The notes beneath the pieces were generated by a model. The model was not told the origin of the DNA. It worked only from the letters and a program-made list of their open reading frames with translations, and ran no database searches. The translations under genes and the position numbers were made by a program. Below, one piece after another: positions 15,801 to 23,872 of a stretch of DNA of 62,592 nucleotides (its first letter is position 1; every line of letters begins with the position of its first letter). The stretch is from assembly GCA_002293535.1 (NCBI GenBank), contig DBDK01000006.1:1-62592 (forward strand), written 5' to 3'. Source of the DNA: Alistipes sp. UBA934 (GTDB lineage: Bacteria; Bacteroidota; Bacteroidia; Bacteroidales; Rikenellaceae).

Positions 15801-17102
15801 GGTAGCGTGAACATTGCCGACCTGAAGAATCCTATTGCCGATTTGGCGCTTTCGGCCAGCAATTTCCGCGTTGTGGATTCTCAGCATATCGGCGGATCGC
15901 AGGTCTATGGTACCGCTGCATTCGATGCCGGCATCACGGCCCGTGGCCCTCTGTCGTCAATGTTAGTTCGTGGCTCGGTGAACATTCTTCAGGCCACCAA
16001 CCTCACATATATTATGCGTAACACTTCGCGCCTGAAGGATGAAAAACAGCATATCGTGGAGTTTCGCGATTTTGTCGCAGACTCTCTCTATGCCGCCCTC
16101 AACGAACCTGTCGAGGCTCTTGCTCCGCTTCGTCCGAGCGTGGATATGCTTGTCAGTGTGGATATTGCGGACGGAGTCAGAGTGACAATGAGCTTGGATG
16201 AGTTGAGCGAAAACCGCATTGCGCTCATCGGTGGTGGCACGCTATCCTATTCTATGAATGCTCAGGGCGATATGCGTTTGGCGGGTCGTTACACGCTTAG
16301 CGGCGGCACAATATACTATAAACCACCGATGATCGGCCAGAAGATCTTTGCTGTGAGCGATGGCAGCTATGTGGGTTGGTCGGGTGTGGCTATGAATCCT
16401 GAATTCCACGTAACGGCTACACAAACCTCTGATATTGAGCTCACTTATGACGATGGTCTGAGTGAAGAGGTCGCTTTTGACATCTCGATCGACGTCCAGG
16501 GGTCGCTCTCTGCGATCGATATGCGATTCGATGTGGAAGCGCCTGATAACCTTGCCATCCAGAACGAGTTGCTTTCGATGAGCGAGGAAGAACGTATGCG
16601 TCAGGCGCTTATGCTTCTTATCAGCGGTCAGTACAATGGTATGAGCGCCTCGTCCAAGAGTGGGGTGGCGTTCGACGCACGCAAACAGATCGGCGATTTC
16701 ATCTCCAAGGAGGTCAATCAGTGGGCCCGTAACAATCTAAAAGGTGTCGATTTCCAGATGGGTATCGCTTCACACAACGATCTGGGCGGCGGTACGAGCA
16801 CCGACTATTCCTATAGTGTGTCCAAGAGCCTCATCAACGACCGTATGAAGATTTCGGTTGGCGGCAGGGTTAGTGATAATACTACAGGTCAGAACTTTGC
16901 GGATAATCTGTTGGGCGATGTGCAGCTTGAATACCGCCTGACCCAGCGTGACAATATGTTTGCCAAACTCTACCGCACCACCGCCCGCGAAAGTATCCTT
17001 GAGGGCGAGGTCACCGAGACAGGCGGCGGATTTATGTTGCGCAAGAAGATCAACAAATTGGGCGACCTGTTTAAAAGGAGGAAAAAGAATGATAAGAAAT
17101 AG
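12870..17102 (+). CDS. tamB: TamB-like translocation/assembly module protein (1410 aa)
   Basis: An AsmA/TamB-type lipid-transport or assembly protein: one N-terminal membrane anchor (residues about 5-28), then a very long repetitive beta-strand region (alternating short strands and many Asp-Gly turns), and the conserved DUF490 C-terminal domain (LSYSMNAQGDMRLAGRYTLSGG, then a final amphipathic segment). It spans the periplasm as a hydrophobic groove. The start is GTG, coupled to the CDF gene. The 3' end overlaps the downstream Omp85 gene by 14 bp, matching the known TamA-TamB pairing. Confidence 0.93.
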   Translation: MKVFRTIARIVGWTLFSVLALVVCVCLLAYFPPVQQFAVDKASEILAEKTGMHVSVERFRIRFPLGVSLRGTEVVMPSGDTLARIDRLRTNVSASFRRFKNHDVMVRRVVLDGADIRLGPLMADTTLFAPKASKDTLPTAFPWTIEVRRLEISRSRVSLPSPDLQVDSLQISARNITYAGSDISASLRRLALSERVSGIQVKSGSGDFAMTATDFSLSDFSLATAASHIEADAKVGSGITNLDSQTPVTLSVSGEIAADEVMHFAPLPPNIAGALHSQTLILATTLDGTLNDITIEHLAATMLGKIDLTASGKVRSVTAPANISGNVSLDAQLTDLDFAKAFLPDTMLQKRIAFPHRMKLETTADFSPEKYDVREFTLTADAGELDVKGSLGLREKTYDVQIRFTDFPFGEFLPRDSLGDVTLSLAARGRGFDPFGGMAAWVRLGVAHLVYKNTDYHDVRLAAGLARGRFDLRASSANQMLDFQTTMKGTLDGNMAQRRYNVTAEIAETFVRVDSTLYHIDSTAVRFASDPTRTSAGIRTGDLALDLTSPLALDSLIRGATGTGKEIQRQLRARHFSADSLQSAFPSVQLTASAGRVNLLREIVMLRGFDFRSLSADVSTIAGAPFSIDASVLGLSTGKFTLDTLNFFAHRNANQLDYDLRVANRPGNNDHLGLIEVSGSAGGNTLSVNVQQRNRSDSIGFRFGVQASLAGKTLHADMTPNNPIFAYEPWSVGSGSGVGGGDWVEWDMDGAMRADLHLTGPTTTEYVNLSSASLPDIPNGALALTMEGLDLGSLLDLLPAPPPLGGKLLSDITFGFNKGIIAAKGALGVADFSYHERRVANVDADIDFQSDSRGRMILDAGVKLEDKTALTAKGYYTTQAMDFAIQIPDLPLSLADGFVPSETATLTGNFNGNLHVTGIPADPTLSGDVGFTDGIADVLMTGTMLKISPDRITIANGRAALNGFGIVAPNNQKLALTGSVNIADLKNPIADLALSASNFRVVDSQHIGGSQVYGTAAFDAGITARGPLSSMLVRGSVNILQATNLTYIMRNTSRLKDEKQHIVEFRDFVADSLYAALNEPVEALAPLRPSVDMLVSVDIADGVRVTMSLDELSENRIALIGGGTLSYSMNAQGDMRLAGRYTLSGGTIYYKPPMIGQKIFAVSDGSYVGWSGVAMNPEFHVTATQTSDIELTYDDGLSEEVAFDISIDVQGSLSAIDMRFDVEAPDNLAIQNELLSMSEEERMRQALMLLISGQYNGMSASSKSGVAFDARKQIGDFISKEVNQWARNNLKGVDFQMGIASHNDLGGGTSTDYSYSVSKSLINDRMKISVGGRVSDNTTGQNFADNLLGDVQLEYRLTQRDNMFAKLYRTTARESILEGEVTETGGGFMLRKKINKLGDLFKRRKKNDKK

Positions 17103-19398
17103 CATTTTTCTTTTGGTGGCATTGCTTGTGGTCTCCTGCTCGACGACCAAACGTCTGGCCGACGACCAGACTCTCTATACAGGTGTTCACAAAATGCGCA
17201 TCGAGATGGCTCCCGATGCCGACTCTGCAGCCAGGCACGCCAAAGTTCCCGCCAGTGTCAAGACGGCAGTGCGCCAGCCCCTTAGCGTGAAACCCAACAA
17301 TCCGCTCTTCTCCCCGTGGGTTCGCACGCCGCTGCCTGTCGGTTTGTGGGCCTACAATTCACTTTACACCGACAAGAAGAAAGGTTTCCGCGCTTGGATG
17401 TACCGTACTTTTGCCAAGCAGCCCATAATTTTGGAGCGCGACGTCCAGCCCCAGGCTCGTACCGAGATGGTGCGCGATATACTCGATAATCACGGTTATT
17501 TTGGCTCGGCAGCGTCTTATGAGCTTGTGCCCAAGAAGAATCCCAAGAAGACGCGGGTGAGTTATAGTGTCGATCTTGCGAGGCCGTGGTATTATTCGAG
17601 GGTGCAATATTGGGTCGATTCGCTGGCCAGAAACTCTGATGTACGCAAGGGTGAGCAGTACAACATTGACACTCTCGCACGCGAACGTGCGCGAATAACC
17701 AATCTCTATCGCGCTAAGGGTTACTACTATTTCCGTCCTGAGTATGTTGAATATCAGGCCGATACTCTGCGTACTCCGTATGGCGTGGATTTGCGTGTTC
17801 TACTGGCAAAAAGTATTCCGCCTGCCGCGCTCCAACCTTATCGTGTGGGCAATGTGACGCTGCAACTATTTAGTGCCGATGGAACGGGTGTGGCCGACTC
17901 GACCGAGATGAACGGCGTCAAGGTGTGGTTCCAGTCGCCGCGACGGGTACGTAAACACGTGATCAATAAGGCAATGACCTTGCATACCGGGGACGTGGCG
18001 AGCTTGCCTGACATCGATCGCGTAATGAACAACCTCACTGGTATCGGAGTGTTTCGCTACGTCAATCTGGAGGTACCGTCACTCGATTCGTTAGCAGCCC
18101 GTTCGACTCCTGGTACCCCCCCGCATCCGCTCGATCTTACGTTTTCTGCAGCTATGGACACTCCGATGGAGGCGACGATCGAGGCTGATCTGGCGTATAA
18201 ATCGAGTAGTTTCCTTGGGCCGTCGTTGGTGCTGGGCCTTAGTCACAACAACATTTTCGAGGGGGGCGAGGTGCTGGCCCTCAAGCTGAACGGTTCTTAC
18301 GAATGGCAGACAGGAAATACCTCATCCTCAGCTAATTCCACTGCAGTGAACTCCTATGAGGTTGGCCTGACCGCCTCGCTCACGTTTCCGCGAATGATCG
18401 TCCCCAATTTCATACTCCGCGCGATGAGCCGACCCGGAACGACCTACTATCAGCTGGGCGCGAGTCTGGTGAATCGCCCGAAATTCTTCCGAATGGTGTC
18501 GTTTAACTTCTCTAACACATACGATTTTCGTACCTCTTCGACTGTTTCGCACAGTTTTACGCCGTTTAAGATGGTGTATAACAAGTTGCTGAGCACCACA
18601 CCCGATTTCGATCAGACGATGGAGGATAACGCTGCAATTGCTATGAGTTTCGACGATCAGTTCATTCCATCCGGCTCATACACATACACTTACGACAAGC
18701 GTTATGGCAAGCAGCGTCGCGACCGCATTGTGACTCAGGTGACGATGATGTCCGCGGGTAACGTTTGGGCGGCTTTGGGCGCGAAAAAACTCTTCGGTCA
18801 GCCCCTTTCCCAGTTCTTCAAGGAGACTGCCGAACTAAGGATTTACAAAAACGTTGCACGAGTCAATACTCTGGCTTTCAGGTGGTTTGTCGGCGCCGGC
18901 CACGTCTATGGAAATTCTGAGGTTTTGCCTTACACCGAACAGTTCTATATCGGTGGGGCCAACTCGATCCGTGCGTTTACGATCCGTTCGCTGGGCCCAG
19001 GTTCGTATCGACCCATCACGGAGGATCGTTATGCCTATTACGACCAGACCGGAGATTTTAAGTTGGAGTTCAACACAGAGTTTCGGTTTAAGATCGCCGG
19101 CTCGTTGAACGGAGCTGTGTTTTTCGATGCCGGTAACATTTGGCTCCAGAAAGACGATCCTGATCGACCCGGCGGTAAGCTCGGAAGTGGTTCGTTTTGG
19201 CAACAAGTTGCCACAGGTACCGGCGCAGGACTTCGTTATGACCTTTCGTTTATAGTCGTGCGGGTCGATCTCGGTGTCGGCATCCACCTGCCTTACGACA
19301 CCGGTGTACGCTCTTCAGATGGCCGTCGCCCCTACTACAACATCCCTCGCTTCAAAGACGGCCTTGGCTTTCATCTCGCCATCGGCTATCCTTTTTAG
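17089..19398 (+). CDS. Omp85/BamA-TamA family outer-membrane protein (769 aa)
   Basis: The ATG at 17089 gives a signal peptide with lipobox LVVSC, so it is a lipid-modified Omp85 protein, common in Bacteroidota. POTRA-like periplasmic repeats (about residues 90-380) precede a 16-stranded barrel ending in a hydrophobic/aromatic C terminus (...GLGFHLAIGYPF). The barrel holds the Omp85 motif region (IGGANSIRAFTIRSLGPGSY, and FNTEFRFKIAG). With tamB it probably forms an envelope assembly or lipid-transport system. Convergent with the GH57 gene (4-bp overlap). Confidence 0.92.
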   Translation: MIRNSIFLLVALLVVSCSTTKRLADDQTLYTGVHKMRIEMAPDADSAARHAKVPASVKTAVRQPLSVKPNNPLFSPWVRTPLPVGLWAYNSLYTDKKKGFRAWMYRTFAKQPIILERDVQPQARTEMVRDILDNHGYFGSAASYELVPKKNPKKTRVSYSVDLARPWYYSRVQYWVDSLARNSDVRKGEQYNIDTLARERARITNLYRAKGYYYFRPEYVEYQADTLRTPYGVDLRVLLAKSIPPAALQPYRVGNVTLQLFSADGTGVADSTEMNGVKVWFQSPRRVRKHVINKAMTLHTGDVASLPDIDRVMNNLTGIGVFRYVNLEVPSLDSLAARSTPGTPPHPLDLTFSAAMDTPMEATIEADLAYKSSSFLGPSLVLGLSHNNIFEGGEVLALKLNGSYEWQTGNTSSSANSTAVNSYEVGLTASLTFPRMIVPNFILRAMSRPGTTYYQLGASLVNRPKFFRMVSFNFSNTYDFRTSSTVSHSFTPFKMVYNKLLSTTPDFDQTMEDNAAIAMSFDDQFIPSGSYTYTYDKRYGKQRRDRIVTQVTMMSAGNVWAALGAKKLFGQPLSQFFKETAELRIYKNVARVNTLAFRWFVGAGHVYGNSEVLPYTEQFYIGGANSIRAFTIRSLGPGSYRPITEDRYAYYDQTGDFKLEFNTEFRFKIAGSLNGAVFFDAGNIWLQKDDPDRPGGKLGSGSFWQQVATGTGAGLRYDLSFIVVRVDLGVGIHLPYDTGVRSSDGRRPYYNIPRFKDGLGFHLAIGYPF

Positions 19399-20594
19399 AG
19401 CACTGGCAACTGCTTATCCAGTTCGTTGGAGAAGTCCGCCAGCACGTTCATATAGTTGATGAACGCCTCGTAGGCAGATCCATACGGATTGAAATAGGTG
19501 TGTACATCACCGTCCGAGAGCCACTTTGTTGCCATATAATAGAAGTGATCGGAATTCTGCATAAAGTTCCACACGAAGTCGAAATCGGGGTTTCCGACCG
19601 TGCGTACCTTGTCACGCAGTGCATAAAGTTTTCTGAAGGCTTCATCCTGTAGCTCGTTGCCCAGCCAGGCCGTCACGTCTCTCTCTTCGTCCGCCCAGCT
19701 CATAGGGTGGGGGCAGGAGAGTACTCCGACCGGTTGGTACTTAGCGCTCGTCTCGCTCACCGTGGCAAACTCCAGATCGTTGCTTTTGGCCAGCGCGACC
19801 TTTGGCAGACGCCCTATGAAGTCGAAAATACCGCTGTCGGCCCACTGGTGTTCGCCGAAGGTTTCGTAATCCATAAACAGGTTCAGCACCTCGCCCGGAG
19901 TCTGGGGATCGTTCAGCCAGCCCACATATTTTTCTGCAGTCAGCGGCCATTCGCTCCATTCGCGATTCGAGAAACGGAACGCAATGTCGTCGCTAAGTTT
20001 GTAATTTCTCAGTAGCAAATGCAATCGTTGATCGAGCGCTCCCGCATAGATATAATTAGGTGATTTCCATCCCAGTACGTGCTTCGCTCCTTCGGCCAGC
20101 ATCGCCTGGAAACCCATTTGTGCGACCTCTTGCCCGATCGCGTCCGAGTATATCAACTCCGTGTTTCTGAAAGCCGTCGGTATCTGCCCGAATTCTTCGT
20201 GCACCATTCGCCTGTGCCGCTCGACCTCGGCGCGAAATTCTTCCATATCCACCAGCGAGGCCAGCGAGTGCGAATAGGTTTCGGCCAGAAACTCCACACT
20301 GCCAGTTGCAGCCAGCTTCTTGAATGACTCCAACACTTCCGGTGCCCACGCTTTGAACTGTTCGATGGCCGGCCCGGATATGGAGAACGTCACCCTGAAC
20401 GCCCCCTTGTGTTCGTCTATCAGTTTGAGTAGCAGAGCATTCATCGGTAGATAGCACCTTCGCGCAACCTTTTGCATAATGGATCGATTGGCTGCGTCGT
20501 CCAGATAGTTGTGGTTCTTTCCCATATCGAAGAAGCGGTACTTGCGTAGTCGCATCGGTTGGTGAACTTGAAAATACAAACAAACTGTTTTCAT
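19395..20594 (-). CDS. Glycoside hydrolase family 57 alpha-amylase-like (399 aa)
   Basis: The GH57 N terminus is clear from the ATG at 20594: VCLYFQVHQPMRLRKYRFFDMG. The conserved HQP, the probable nucleophile region EFLAETYSHSLASL and the acid region LFMDYETFGEHQWADSG are present. Upstream codons in this frame lie in the preceding gene and are excluded. It is the last gene of a minus-strand glycogen/alpha-glucan operon, 2 bp after the GT4 gene. It probably trims or branches intracellular glucan; the exact specificity cannot be read from the sequence. Confidence 0.92.
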   Translation of the reverse strand: MKTVCLYFQVHQPMRLRKYRFFDMGKNHNYLDDAANRSIMQKVARRCYLPMNALLLKLIDEHKGAFRVTFSISGPAIEQFKAWAPEVLESFKKLAATGSVEFLAETYSHSLASLVDMEEFRAEVERHRRMVHEEFGQIPTAFRNTELIYSDAIGQEVAQMGFQAMLAEGAKHVLGWKSPNYIYAGALDQRLHLLLRNYKLSDDIAFRFSNREWSEWPLTAEKYVGWLNDPQTPGEVLNLFMDYETFGEHQWADSGIFDFIGRLPKVALAKSNDLEFATVSETSAKYQPVGVLSCPHPMSWADEERDVTAWLGNELQDEAFRKLYALRDKVRTVGNPDFDFVWNFMQNSDHFYYMATKWLSDGDVHTYFNPYGSAYEAFINYMNVLADFSNELDKQLPVL

Positions 20595-20596
20595 AT

Positions 20597-21889
20597 TTAT
20601 CCGTTTATGGCGTCCTGGTAAACTTGTTTCACTTTTGCAGCAGCGTTGTCCCATTTCAGGCCCGTTACCTCTTCTAATCCTTTGGCTGAGAACATCTTGC
20701 TTAGCGCAGGATATTCCACCAATGCGTAAATTGCATCGGCCATCGCATCCACATCCCAATAATCGACCTTCACGGCGTATTCCAAAACTTCCGCCACGCC
20801 GCTTTGTTTCGATATTATCACCGGTACGTTCGAACGCATCGCTTCCAAGGGCGAGATCCCGAACGGCTCCGAAACCGATGGCATAACATACACATCGCTC
20901 AACAAGAACATCTTATGAACGTCGTCTCCCTTCAGAAAGCCCGTAAAGTGGAATCTGTCCGCTATTCCCAATGCCGCAACTCGTCTCACTACGTGGTTCA
21001 TCATATCGCCGCTTCCTGCCATCACGAATCGCACGTTGGGTAGTCTCTTTAGCACTTTTGCTGCCGCTTCCACGAAGTAGTCCGGCCCTTTTTGGTAGGT
21101 AATCCGGCCAAGGAAGGTGACGATCTTGTCTTCCACTCCGCGCTCCACATCCTCCACCGGGCCCGTTGCGAATCTCACTGCATTGTGTACTGCCACGACT
21201 TTGTGGGCTGGTATTCCGTACTTTTCTATGACAATATTTCGTGTCAGATTGCTTACCGCTATCACTCTGTCCGCCGCCTCCATTCCTGCTCGCTCGATGT
21301 CGTACACCGTGCGATTTATGTTTTCTCCGCTGCGGTCATATTCCGTTGCGTGCATATGCACAACCAATGGTTTGCCACTCACCGCTTTAGCTGCAATTCC
21401 GGCGTAATATGTCAGCCAGTCGTGGGCGTGTATCACGTCGAACTCTCCCTCCATTTGCCGCGCGACCTCTGCTGCCACCATCGCATATCGTGCCACTTCT
21501 TCCATCAGGTTTTCGCCGTAACGGCCTGAGAACGAGAATCTTCCCTGCCACATATCGCGCGACTCCGAGGTTGTTCCCGTGCGCTCCCACTCTTCGCGTT
21601 TTCGTTCCCACTCTTCCGGCGTGGCGTAGGGGATCATATTCGAGTCGATCTCAATGAAAGTCATCTTGTCCCAGATTTCGCGGTGTCGTTCGTCGCCGAA
21701 GCGGGTCACAACGTCAGATGCGTTTACTACTCTCACAAAGCGCTGATCCTCATCGCCATACGCCTTAGGGACAACCATCTTAACCTCGACTCCGTGCTTG
21801 GCCAGGCCTCTGGTCAGACCGTAAGTCGCCGTACCCAACCCCCCTGCAATGTGGGGCGGAAATTCCCAACCAAACATCAATACTTTCAT
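20597..21889 (-). CDS. GT4/GT5-like glycosyltransferase, glycogen-type (430 aa)
   Basis: GT-B fold. The N-terminal MFGWEFPPHIAGGLGTATYGLTRGLAKHG has the glycine-rich start of ADP-glucose-type starch/glycogen synthases. The C-terminal half carries the sugar-nucleotide site: FLGRITYQKGPDYFVEAA, and the E-x7-E motif in PSVSEPFGISPLEAM. Likely transfers glucose from a nucleotide sugar to alpha-glucan. Overlaps the upstream debranching-enzyme gene by 4 bp. A second synthase-like domain is in the fused gene at 23873-28102. Confidence 0.9.
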   Translation of the reverse strand: MKVLMFGWEFPPHIAGGLGTATYGLTRGLAKHGVEVKMVVPKAYGDEDQRFVRVVNASDVVTRFGDERHREIWDKMTFIEIDSNMIPYATPEEWERKREEWERTGTTSESRDMWQGRFSFSGRYGENLMEEVARYAMVAAEVARQMEGEFDVIHAHDWLTYYAGIAAKAVSGKPLVVHMHATEYDRSGENINRTVYDIERAGMEAADRVIAVSNLTRNIVIEKYGIPAHKVVAVHNAVRFATGPVEDVERGVEDKIVTFLGRITYQKGPDYFVEAAAKVLKRLPNVRFVMAGSGDMMNHVVRRVAALGIADRFHFTGFLKGDDVHKMFLLSDVYVMPSVSEPFGISPLEAMRSNVPVIISKQSGVAEVLEYAVKVDYWDVDAMADAIYALVEYPALSKMFSAKGLEEVTGLKWDNAAAKVKQVYQDAING

Positions 21890-23823
21890 TGCGCCTTGTA
21901 TTTTTGTATCATTTCGTTTATCCTCAGTACGGCTCCCACGCTCCAGGCTTGCGATATCGCTCCTCGTTGGGTGTGGGGTGGATCGCCATCGTAAATTTCT
22001 GGTATCGAGCCGATTCCGTAGCTGTCGATATCTTCTTCGAAGCCGGCCAAAATCTCCTCGGCCTTCTCCAAAAACGCCGCTCCCCAGATGTCGAAGTTAG
22101 CGCGGACATAGTGTTCCAGCGGCCACGGCCACACCGTCCCTTGATGATAGGCTCTGTCGCGCGTGGGTTGATCGCCTTCGTAACGCCCCTCGTACAGAGG
22201 ATTTTGTGGCGACAGTGTACGCAGACCTTTCGGCGTAAGCAGGTGCCGCTTGATTGTTTTCAACACTTCCAACTGCTGTTCTTCGCTCAGCATCGTGTAA
22301 CGTAGCGAACAGGCAATGACCTGATTGGGGCGCACGAACATATTCTGGCCTCCATCGTTCACATAGTCTGCCAGATAGCCCTTCGCTTCGTCCCAAAAAG
22401 TTTCCACGAATGAGTTCTTTATCATCTCCGGCATCTCCTCCCATTCGCTCACGAAGTCTTTGTCTCCAGCGGCTCTCGCCAACTCTAGTGTATAGCATAC
22501 TGCATTGAACCACAGTGCGTTGATCTCCACTTGATGTCCTTCTCGACCCGTCACCGGCTTCCCGTTCACCACCGCATCCATCCACGTCATCGCCAGATTC
22601 GGATGTCCAGCCCACACCAAGCCATTCTCGTGAATCGAAATCACGTCTCCAATCCCGCGTTTGTAGGCTCTCAGCACATCTTTCATTTTTCCCCCGTAGT
22701 CCGTCCAGATTCTCTCGCTTCCCACGTGCTCTTCCAGCTGTTGCAGTGTCCAAAAGAACCATAGTGGCGCATCGACCGAGTTATATGCCTCTCCCATATT
22801 GGGGAACAGTCCGTCTTTCATCTCTCTGGTCATCGTATCCACCACATCCACACAGGTTTGCACGTCCCCTCTCGTCAGGGTTATCCCCGGCAACGCAATG
22901 AAAGTATCCCTTCCCCAGCGCCCGAACCACGGCCAGCCGGCCACGACTTCTGTACGGTCGTCTCTGCGTGAAATAAACTGACGTGCAGAGTGCTTCAGGC
23001 AGGACAGGAAGTCTTTTTTGTCACTCCGCCGCCCCAATTCTTCTTCGAAGATCTCGTTTATCGTCTCTGCCGACCACATTTCGTCCAACGCGGCCGAGAA
23101 TATCACGCTTTCACCCTTTTTGATCGGGAATTCGAAGTAGCCCGGCGTCAGCAGATCCTCTTCGAAGGGGTACCCTCGCGCCTTTTCTTCCAGATACTCG
23201 AACTTGTAGTACCAATCCGGCGCCGCTACGAACTCACAGTCCGGCCCACAGTTCGTTTGCATATATAGCCAGGGGAAATCGCTATAAAGCCGGCATTTCA
23301 CCCCGCCCCGCACTCCAAAGGTCCGTCCGTCGGCAAACATATTCGCCTGACCGACAGTGTGTTTATTCCGGAATGCCAAAAACGGTCTCAGCCTCAATCG
23401 CGTTTCCGAAGTCGCCTCCACCAACGTGTATCGGATTAGTAATTGGGTCTTGCTGTGAATCCAGAGTAGCTCTTTTTTAAGTACCACACCCCCGACGCGG
23501 TACGTAATTGCCGGTGTGGGGGTGTAGTCGAAGTCAGTTATGTATTTATGTCCGCGTGGTTCGTATGTGCCTGGGAATCTATGTATTGCCAGATTGAACG
23601 ATTGTTCGTGCTGTATCACGGTTTCGTCCAGCGAGGATAGCATCACATAGTCGTCTTCGGAGGCATCCTTGGGGCAGACCATCAGGCCGTGATACTTTCG
23701 CGTGTTGCAGCCCACTATTGTGGTGCTCATATATCCGCCGCTGCGGTCGGTGGCCAGCATTTCGCGTTTCAGCGAATATTCCAGGTTTCCGAGGCTCTGT
23801 TTATCGAACTTTAACACCGACAT
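21886..23823 (-). CDS. Amylo-alpha-1,6-glucosidase (glycogen debranching enzyme, 645 aa)
   Basis: An N-terminal GDE_N_bis-type domain (FDKQSLGNLEYSLKREMLATDRSGGYMSTTIVGCNTRKYHGLMV) is followed by a C-terminal (alpha/alpha)6 GH133-like catalytic domain with AGWPWFGRWGRDTFIALPG near residue 300 and GTVWPWPLEHYV near residue 585. It removes the alpha-1,6 branch stubs of glycogen left after phosphorylase action. Sits in the operon directly downstream of the phosphorylase fusion gene (49-bp gap). Confidence 0.95.
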   Translation of the reverse strand: MSVLKFDKQSLGNLEYSLKREMLATDRSGGYMSTTIVGCNTRKYHGLMVCPKDASEDDYVMLSSLDETVIQHEQSFNLAIHRFPGTYEPRGHKYITDFDYTPTPAITYRVGGVVLKKELLWIHSKTQLLIRYTLVEATSETRLRLRPFLAFRNKHTVGQANMFADGRTFGVRGGVKCRLYSDFPWLYMQTNCGPDCEFVAAPDWYYKFEYLEEKARGYPFEEDLLTPGYFEFPIKKGESVIFSAALDEMWSAETINEIFEEELGRRSDKKDFLSCLKHSARQFISRRDDRTEVVAGWPWFGRWGRDTFIALPGITLTRGDVQTCVDVVDTMTREMKDGLFPNMGEAYNSVDAPLWFFWTLQQLEEHVGSERIWTDYGGKMKDVLRAYKRGIGDVISIHENGLVWAGHPNLAMTWMDAVVNGKPVTGREGHQVEINALWFNAVCYTLELARAAGDKDFVSEWEEMPEMIKNSFVETFWDEAKGYLADYVNDGGQNMFVRPNQVIACSLRYTMLSEEQQLEVLKTIKRHLLTPKGLRTLSPQNPLYEGRYEGDQPTRDRAYHQGTVWPWPLEHYVRANFDIWGAAFLEKAEEILAGFEEDIDSYGIGSIPEIYDGDPPHTQRGAISQAWSVGAVLRINEMIQKYKAQ

Positions 23824-23872
23824 AATTCATTTATTTAGTAAAGGCCCTCAAAGTTAATAAAAAATTTCCGGC

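Noticed and set aside
22110..22135. GGCCACGGCCAC sequence in the debranching-enzyme gene, resembling the repeat first half
   Set aside because: It encodes the conserved GTVWPWPLE motif of the enzyme, so the similarity is coincidental.
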